Assembly (NCBI GenBank): GCA_021796375.1
Contig: JAJYJF010000056.1
Coordinates: 1-7,889, forward strand
Origin: Chloroflexota bacterium
Lineage (GTDB): Bacteria; Chloroflexota; Anaerolineae; Anaerolineales; Anaerolineaceae
Direction: 5' to 3'
Length of the DNA: 7,889 bases
The position numbers and the translations under genes were made by a program. The notes under the pieces are model-generated. The model did no database searches, was not told the DNA's origin, and saw only the letters and a list, made by a program, of their open reading frames with translations. Shown here piece after piece: positions 4,696 through 7,889 of this stretch (position 1 is the first letter of the stretch; each line of letters starts with the position of its first letter).

Positions 4696-5808
4696 ATGGC
4701 TAGTGTAACGTACGATCATGTCTGGAAGAAATTTGGTGATTTTACCGCGCTCAATGATTTGAACATCCAGGTCGAGGATAAGGAATTCCTCGTGCTGGTA
4801 GGTCCCTCGGGATGCGGTAAAACGACGGCCCTGCGCTGTCTGGCCGGGCTGGAAGAGGTCTCCGGCGGCAAGGTGCTGATCGGCAACAACCCGGTCAACG
4901 ATGTGGCCCCCAAAGACCGCGATATTGCCATGGTGTTCCAGTCTTATGCACTCTACCCGCACATGACGGTATTCGACAACATGGCTTTCGGCCTGAAGCT
5001 GAGGAAGGTGCCTAAGAACGAGATCAAAACCCGCGTGGAAGATGCGGCCAAGATCCTGGGCATCGAGCAGCTGCTCAAGCGCAAGCCGCGCGAGCTCTCC
5101 GGTGGCCAGCGCCAGCGTGTGGCGGTCGGCCGGGCGATCGTGCGCGAGCCAAAAGTGTTCCTCTTTGACGAGCCGCTCTCGAACCTGGACGCCAAGCTGC
5201 GGGTCCAGACCCGCGCCGAGATCAGCAAGCTCCACCAGCGCCTGCAGACAACTTTCATCTATGTTACCCACGACCAGACCGAGGCGATGACCATGGCCTC
5301 GCGCATCGCGGTGATGAACAAGGGAGTGCTGCAGCAGCTGGACACCCCGCAGAACCTGTACGACAGGCCGGCCAACCTGTTCGTCGCCGGTTTCATCGGC
5401 TCGCCGGCGATGAACTTCTTTCCCGCCCACCTGCGCAAAGAAGGCAGCAGCTTGTGCGTGGACCTGGGGAGCGCCGTCTTGAACGTGCCCGAAGACCGCA
5501 CGGCAACCTACATGCCTTACGTCGACCGCGAGGTGATCTTCGGCATCCGCCCGGAAAACATCCACAACCCGCTGTTCGTCCCGGCCGGCATCCATGCCGA
5601 ACCGGTAGAGGCCAAGGTGGACGTCACCGAGCTGATGGGCAATGAAATCCTGCTCTACCTGGTGACCGGCGACAACCAGTTTGTCGCCCGCGTCGACCCG
5701 CGCACCCGCTTTACCATGGGTGAAAAAGTCCAGGTGGTCTTCAATATGGATAACTTCCACCTGTTCGACCCCGCGACCGACCGGGAGAACCCGCAGGCCG
5801 TCCGCTAG
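4696..5808 (+). CDS. ugpC: ABC transporter ATP-binding protein, carbohydrate-importer (MsmK/UgpC/MalK) type
   Basis: This 370-residue ATPase would power a carbohydrate-type (CUT1) ABC importer from the cytoplasmic face of the membrane. The nucleotide-binding domain is intact: Walker A GPSGCGKTT 36-44, Q-loop Q82 in FQSYALYPHM, signature LSGGQ 134-138, Walker B VFLFDE 154-159, D-loop SNLDAKLR, and switch His192 in THDQTEA. Residues from about 240 form the C-terminal TOBE/regulatory domain of this subfamily, including FGIRPENI near 282-289. Length and order match UgpC, MsmK and MalK; the symbol marks the family, not a proven glycerol-phosphate substrate. A near-ideal AAAGGAGG lies 5 nt before the ATG. 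No permease or solute-binding gene is adjacent, and a hairpin follows the stop. It therefore looks like a stand-alone ATPase that may serve several importers, as MsmX and MsmK do; this is inference. Confidence 0.93.
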   Translation: MASVTYDHVWKKFGDFTALNDLNIQVEDKEFLVLVGPSGCGKTTALRCLAGLEEVSGGKVLIGNNPVNDVAPKDRDIAMVFQSYALYPHMTVFDNMAFGLKLRKVPKNEIKTRVEDAAKILGIEQLLKRKPRELSGGQRQRVAVGRAIVREPKVFLFDEPLSNLDAKLRVQTRAEISKLHQRLQTTFIYVTHDQTEAMTMASRIAVMNKGVLQQLDTPQNLYDRPANLFVAGFIGSPAMNFFPAHLRKEGSSLCVDLGSAVLNVPEDRTATYMPYVDREVIFGIRPENIHNPLFVPAGIHAEPVEAKVDVTELMGNEILLYLVTGDNQFVARVDPRTRFTMGEKVQVVFNMDNFHLFDPATDRENPQAVR

Positions 5809-5836
5809 CCGGAGCTGGACTACCTTCAAACCAGGG

Positions 5837-5860
5837 GGGCGCACCCGTCCGGGTGCGCCC
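5837..5860 (+). terminator. Strong hairpin after the ABC ATPase gene
   Basis: GGGCGCACCC (5837-5846) pairs perfectly with GGGTGCGCCC (5851-5860) around a GTCC loop, 28 nt after the stop. The following sequence (TAACTTCATTCTCT) is pyrimidine-rich but has no T-run, so termination could be partial. It separates the ATPase from the downstream dehydrogenase. Confidence 0.6.
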
Positions 5861-5937
5861 TAACTTCATTCTCTATCCGGCCCGCTGCACCATTTGAAGA
5901 GCCGCGGGGTTAATCAAGCAGGGCATCAAGGTTCAAC

Positions 5938-5943
5938 GGGAGG
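5938..5943 (+). promoter_or_regulatory. Shine-Dalgarno site fixing the SDR start
   Basis: GGGAGG sits 4 nt upstream of ATG 5948. The frame is open back to a TTG at 5894, but no comparable ribosome-binding site precedes that codon, and the 18 extra residues would precede the Rossmann strand without matching the family. ATG 5948 is preferred. Confidence 0.7.
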
Positions 5944-5947
5944 CGGT

Positions 5948-6799
5948 ATGCAGTATCCATGGAAGTCGGCATTCGTTACTGGTGGGTCCAGCGGGATTGG
6001 TCTGGCGATCTCCCGCAGGCTGGCGGAAGCGGGATGCAGCGTCTGGATTCTCGGGAGAGACCAGGCCCGGCTGGATTCGGCCGTCGAGGATATCCGCGCG
6101 CACGCCGCCAGTAAAGAGCAGCGCTTTGTTGGGCTGTCCGCGGATGTGTCGGATTACGCGCAGGTTACCGCTGCGCTTTCGAAGGTAGAGGACGCGGTGG
6201 GGACTCCCGAGCTGCTCGTCACCTCAGCCGGCGTCGCCCACCCGGGCTATGTGGAAGAAATCCCCATCGAGATCTACCACGAGATGATCGAGATCAACTA
6301 CCTCGGGACGGTGCATGCCGTGAAGGCTGTACTGCCGGGGATGCTCAAGCGGGGAAGCGGGGCAATCGTGACCATCTCTTCGGGCGCGGGATTTTTGCCC
6401 ATCTTCGGTTACACGGCGTACGGGGCCTCGAAATACGCAATCCGGGGGTTCACCGATATTCTGCGGATTGAGCTGAAGCCGAAGGGCATCCAGGTGGCGA
6501 TCGCTTACCCGCAGGACGTCGATACCCCCCAGCTGGCTTACGAGAATAAGATCAAGCCGTTTGAAACCAAAGAAATCTCCGGGATGGGCAAAGCCATGTC
6601 CGCGGACGTTGTTGCCCGCGAGATTCTGGACGGCGCTGCCCGCGGCAAATACATGATCGTCTCCGGTTTCGAAAATCGAGCTGCGCACCGACTGACCGAG
6701 CTTATTGGGGGGTGGACCTATCCTGTTTTCGATATGCTCGTCCGCGACGCGATCAAGAAAAAGGCCAAGCTGCAGTCAAAAGCGAACCCGACCGGGTAG
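5948..6799 (+). CDS. Short-chain dehydrogenase/reductase resembling 3-ketodihydrosphingosine reductase
   Basis: From ATG 5948 the product is a 283-residue classical SDR, an NAD(P)H-dependent oxidoreductase. The Rossmann motif is TGGSSGIG (11-18), followed by D67 in ADVS, a TSAG variant of the NNAG motif (92-95), N117, S145, and the catalytic Y158-x-x-x-K162 in AYGASK. After the catalytic lysine, AYPQDVDTP (186-194) and the ENKIKPFETKEIS stretch (199-211) replace the common PG motif. These closely recall eukaryotic KDSR, which has AYPPDTDTP followed by an EN-x-x-KP-x-ET-x-x-IS segment. KDSR reduces 3-ketodihydrosphingosine in sphingolipid synthesis. The C-terminus has a hydrophobic stretch (about 251-266) and a lysine-rich end, which could allow membrane association. 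No serine palmitoyltransferase gene is nearby, so the substrate is inferred; a generic 3-ketoacyl or lipid reductase is the alternative. Its 3' end overlaps ctaA tail to tail by 24 bp. Confidence 0.85.
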   Translation: MQYPWKSAFVTGGSSGIGLAISRRLAEAGCSVWILGRDQARLDSAVEDIRAHAASKEQRFVGLSADVSDYAQVTAALSKVEDAVGTPELLVTSAGVAHPGYVEEIPIEIYHEMIEINYLGTVHAVKAVLPGMLKRGSGAIVTISSGAGFLPIFGYTAYGASKYAIRGFTDILRIELKPKGIQVAIAYPQDVDTPQLAYENKIKPFETKEISGMGKAMSADVVAREILDGAARGKYMIVSGFENRAAHRLTELIGGWTYPVFDMLVRDAIKKKAKLQSKANPTG

Positions 6800-7889
6800 A
6801 GTCCTGCCAGTGGATTCCAGGCCCCAGCTGAATCCGGCCCCACGGGCGCAGACCCGCGAGGCTTTTTGGGTTTCGGGCAGCGGCTGCAACCCATCCGAAC
6901 CCGGTCCTGGTTTCCCCCACCCCCTGTCCGCCGGTAAATTAACGGCTTCCCTGGGCGGGGGCTGCCTGGACGGAGAGCTCTCCGGCGGCGGCGGTTGCCG
7001 GAGCGACGCGGCTGCCAGGAGGACCAGACTGATCCAGACCAGGTCGGATACCAGCAGGTGCAGCATCTGCAGCCAGATAGGCGCGAGCAGGTAAATGTTC
7101 AGGAGCCCCAGGCAAATTTGAACCGCGACACAAGCGATCAGAGCGGCGGCAAATTTACCCGCCAGGCCCTCTTTCTGCCGGTCCCGGGTCCGGAGGGCGA
7201 GGAATAGGCAGAAGGACCCGGTCACTATCGCCAGCAGCGGGTGGTAGATGCGCAGCCGGATCAAGAAATGGGCGGTGGGGGAGAAATCCTGCTGCACCCC
7301 CTGGGCGAGTGAAGCGGCTGGAAACAGCGTATCCCCGAGCGCGGTGATCGCTCCGGTGGCGGAAAGCAGCACCACCAGCGCCAGCGCGGCGACCAGCAGC
7401 GTGCTGTTGATCCCCTGGCGGCCCAGGCTGACCGGGTTTCCTCCGGAAGCCCACCAGGCGGTCAGGGTTATGGAGGCCACCAGCAGCAGGGTGTTGACCA
7501 GGTGGACGGCCACGCTCCCTGCCCGGAGGGCGGAATCGTTATTCGCCACCAGCTCCAGGAGCACCAGCCCGGCGCCGACGACCGCTTCGCTCAACGTGAA
7601 CAGCCCCACCAGCCCCGCGCCCAGCCTGACCTGGCTCCCGCGCGGGTACGACCGCCAGGCCCAGATCACCAGCCCGACGGCGAACAAAACGCTCAACCCG
7701 CTCATGATCCGGTGGGTGAACTCGATCATCGTCGCGGCCTGGGCAGATTGGGGGATGACGACCCCGTTGCAAAGCGGCCAGTGCGCGCCGCAGCCCGCCC
7801 CGGAGCCCGAGGCGCGGACGTAAGCTCCCCAAAGGATCACCAGCAAAGTGTAGCCGAGCAGGCCCCAGCTGAAGGTAGCAAAACGATTT
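6776..7889 (-). CDS. ctaA: Heme A synthase, CtaA/COX15 family (5' end beyond window)
   Basis: The frame is open to the right edge, so the true start is missing; the visible part begins NRFATFSWGLLGYTLL and has at least 370 residues. It is a polytopic membrane protein that oxidises the heme O C8 methyl group to give heme A for aa3-type cytochrome oxidase. From TTG 7846 as residue 1, the family landmarks are YVRASGSGAGC (9-19) with the cysteine pair C19 and C26, spaced as in Bacillus CtaA; the EFTHR heme-ligand motif (H45); H115 in VHLVNT; H202 in RIYHPLLA; and H263 in MLHLLVSDLVW. Hydrophobic segments fall near 1-8, 51-64, 77-99, 112-130, 148-165, 202-219, 233-250 and 262-279. Residues 281-356 form a Pro/Gly/Arg-rich tail with no membrane segment, which family members normally lack. 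The stop (TGA, 6776-6778) lies inside the convergent SDR gene. Confidence 0.92.
   Translation of the reverse strand, partial: NRFATFSWGLLGYTLLVILWGAYVRASGSGAGCGAHWPLCNGVVIPQSAQAATMIEFTHRIMSGLSVLFAVGLVIWAWRSYPRGSQVRLGAGLVGLFTLSEAVVGAGLVLLELVANNDSALRAGSVAVHLVNTLLLVASITLTAWWASGGNPVSLGRQGINSTLLVAALALVVLLSATGAITALGDTLFPAASLAQGVQQDFSPTAHFLIRLRIYHPLLAIVTGSFCLFLALRTRDRQKEGLAGKFAAALIACVAVQICLGLLNIYLLAPIWLQMLHLLVSDLVWISLVLLAAASLRQPPPPESSPSRQPPPREAVNLPADRGWGKPGPGSDGLQPLPETQKASRVCARGAGFSWGLESTGRTLPGRVRF

Noticed and set aside
4666..5844. Minus-strand open frame of 392 codons opposite the ABC ATPase gene
   Set aside because: It is an antisense shadow of a gene with complete ABC motifs, and its residues (many His, Asp, Val and Gln) mirror the complement of ABC codons.
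1..7889. CRISPR array, toxin-antitoxin, restriction or other defence system
   Set aside because: There are no regularly spaced identical repeats, and no nuclease, methylase or toxin-like genes. The confident genes are all housekeeping or metabolic.

Overview
This window is GC-rich chromosomal DNA from a bacterium. The protein style (a GH13 amylase tail, MutS, an MsmK/UgpC-type ATPase, a ketosphinganine-reductase-like SDR and a CtaA/COX15 heme A synthase) and the hairpin-rich intergenic repeats fit a Chloroflexota (Anaerolineae-like) genome. That placement is inference from general resemblance, not a search. Heme A synthase implies an aa3-type terminal oxidase and hence some aerobic respiration. 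LAYOUT: 3-224 (+) is the 3' end of an alpha-amylase-family gene. 225-854 has no confident gene. It holds a chain of perfect or near-perfect inverted repeats (290-577), a hairpin at 623-649 that may be a minus-strand terminator, and a weak minus-strand ORF (472-819) that runs into the repeats. 855-1235 (-) is a pterin-4a-carbinolamine dehydratase with a good promoter. 1236-1987 has no confident gene. It holds a second hairpin cluster, including a 14-bp perfect inverted repeat, inside what may be a roughly 250-bp element with nested terminal inverted repeats (1499-1751), plus one 38-codon ORF of uncertain status. 1988-4549 (-) is a complete mutS. 4550-4695 is a compact divergent promoter region. 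4696-5808 (+) is a carbohydrate-type ABC ATPase followed by a strong hairpin. 5948-6799 (+) is a short-chain dehydrogenase resembling 3-ketodihydrosphingosine reductase. 6776-7889 (-) is ctaA, cut by the window edge at its 5' end, with an unusual proline-rich C-terminal extension that overlaps the SDR 3' end tail to tail. HOW THE GENES FIT TOGETHER: these look like independent single-gene units, not one pathway operon. Amylase and the ABC ATPase are both carbohydrate-related but lie 4.5 kb apart with mutS between them, and no permease or binding-protein gene is visible. The core genes are ordinary. The points most worth a second look are the two hairpin repeat clusters, promoter -10 boxes placed so that transcription should begin at or very near an ATG (mutS, and a 13-codon leader ORF before the dehydratase), the sphingolipid-type SDR, and the ctaA tail. 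I found no CRISPR array, tRNA, rRNA, transposase gene or defence system.
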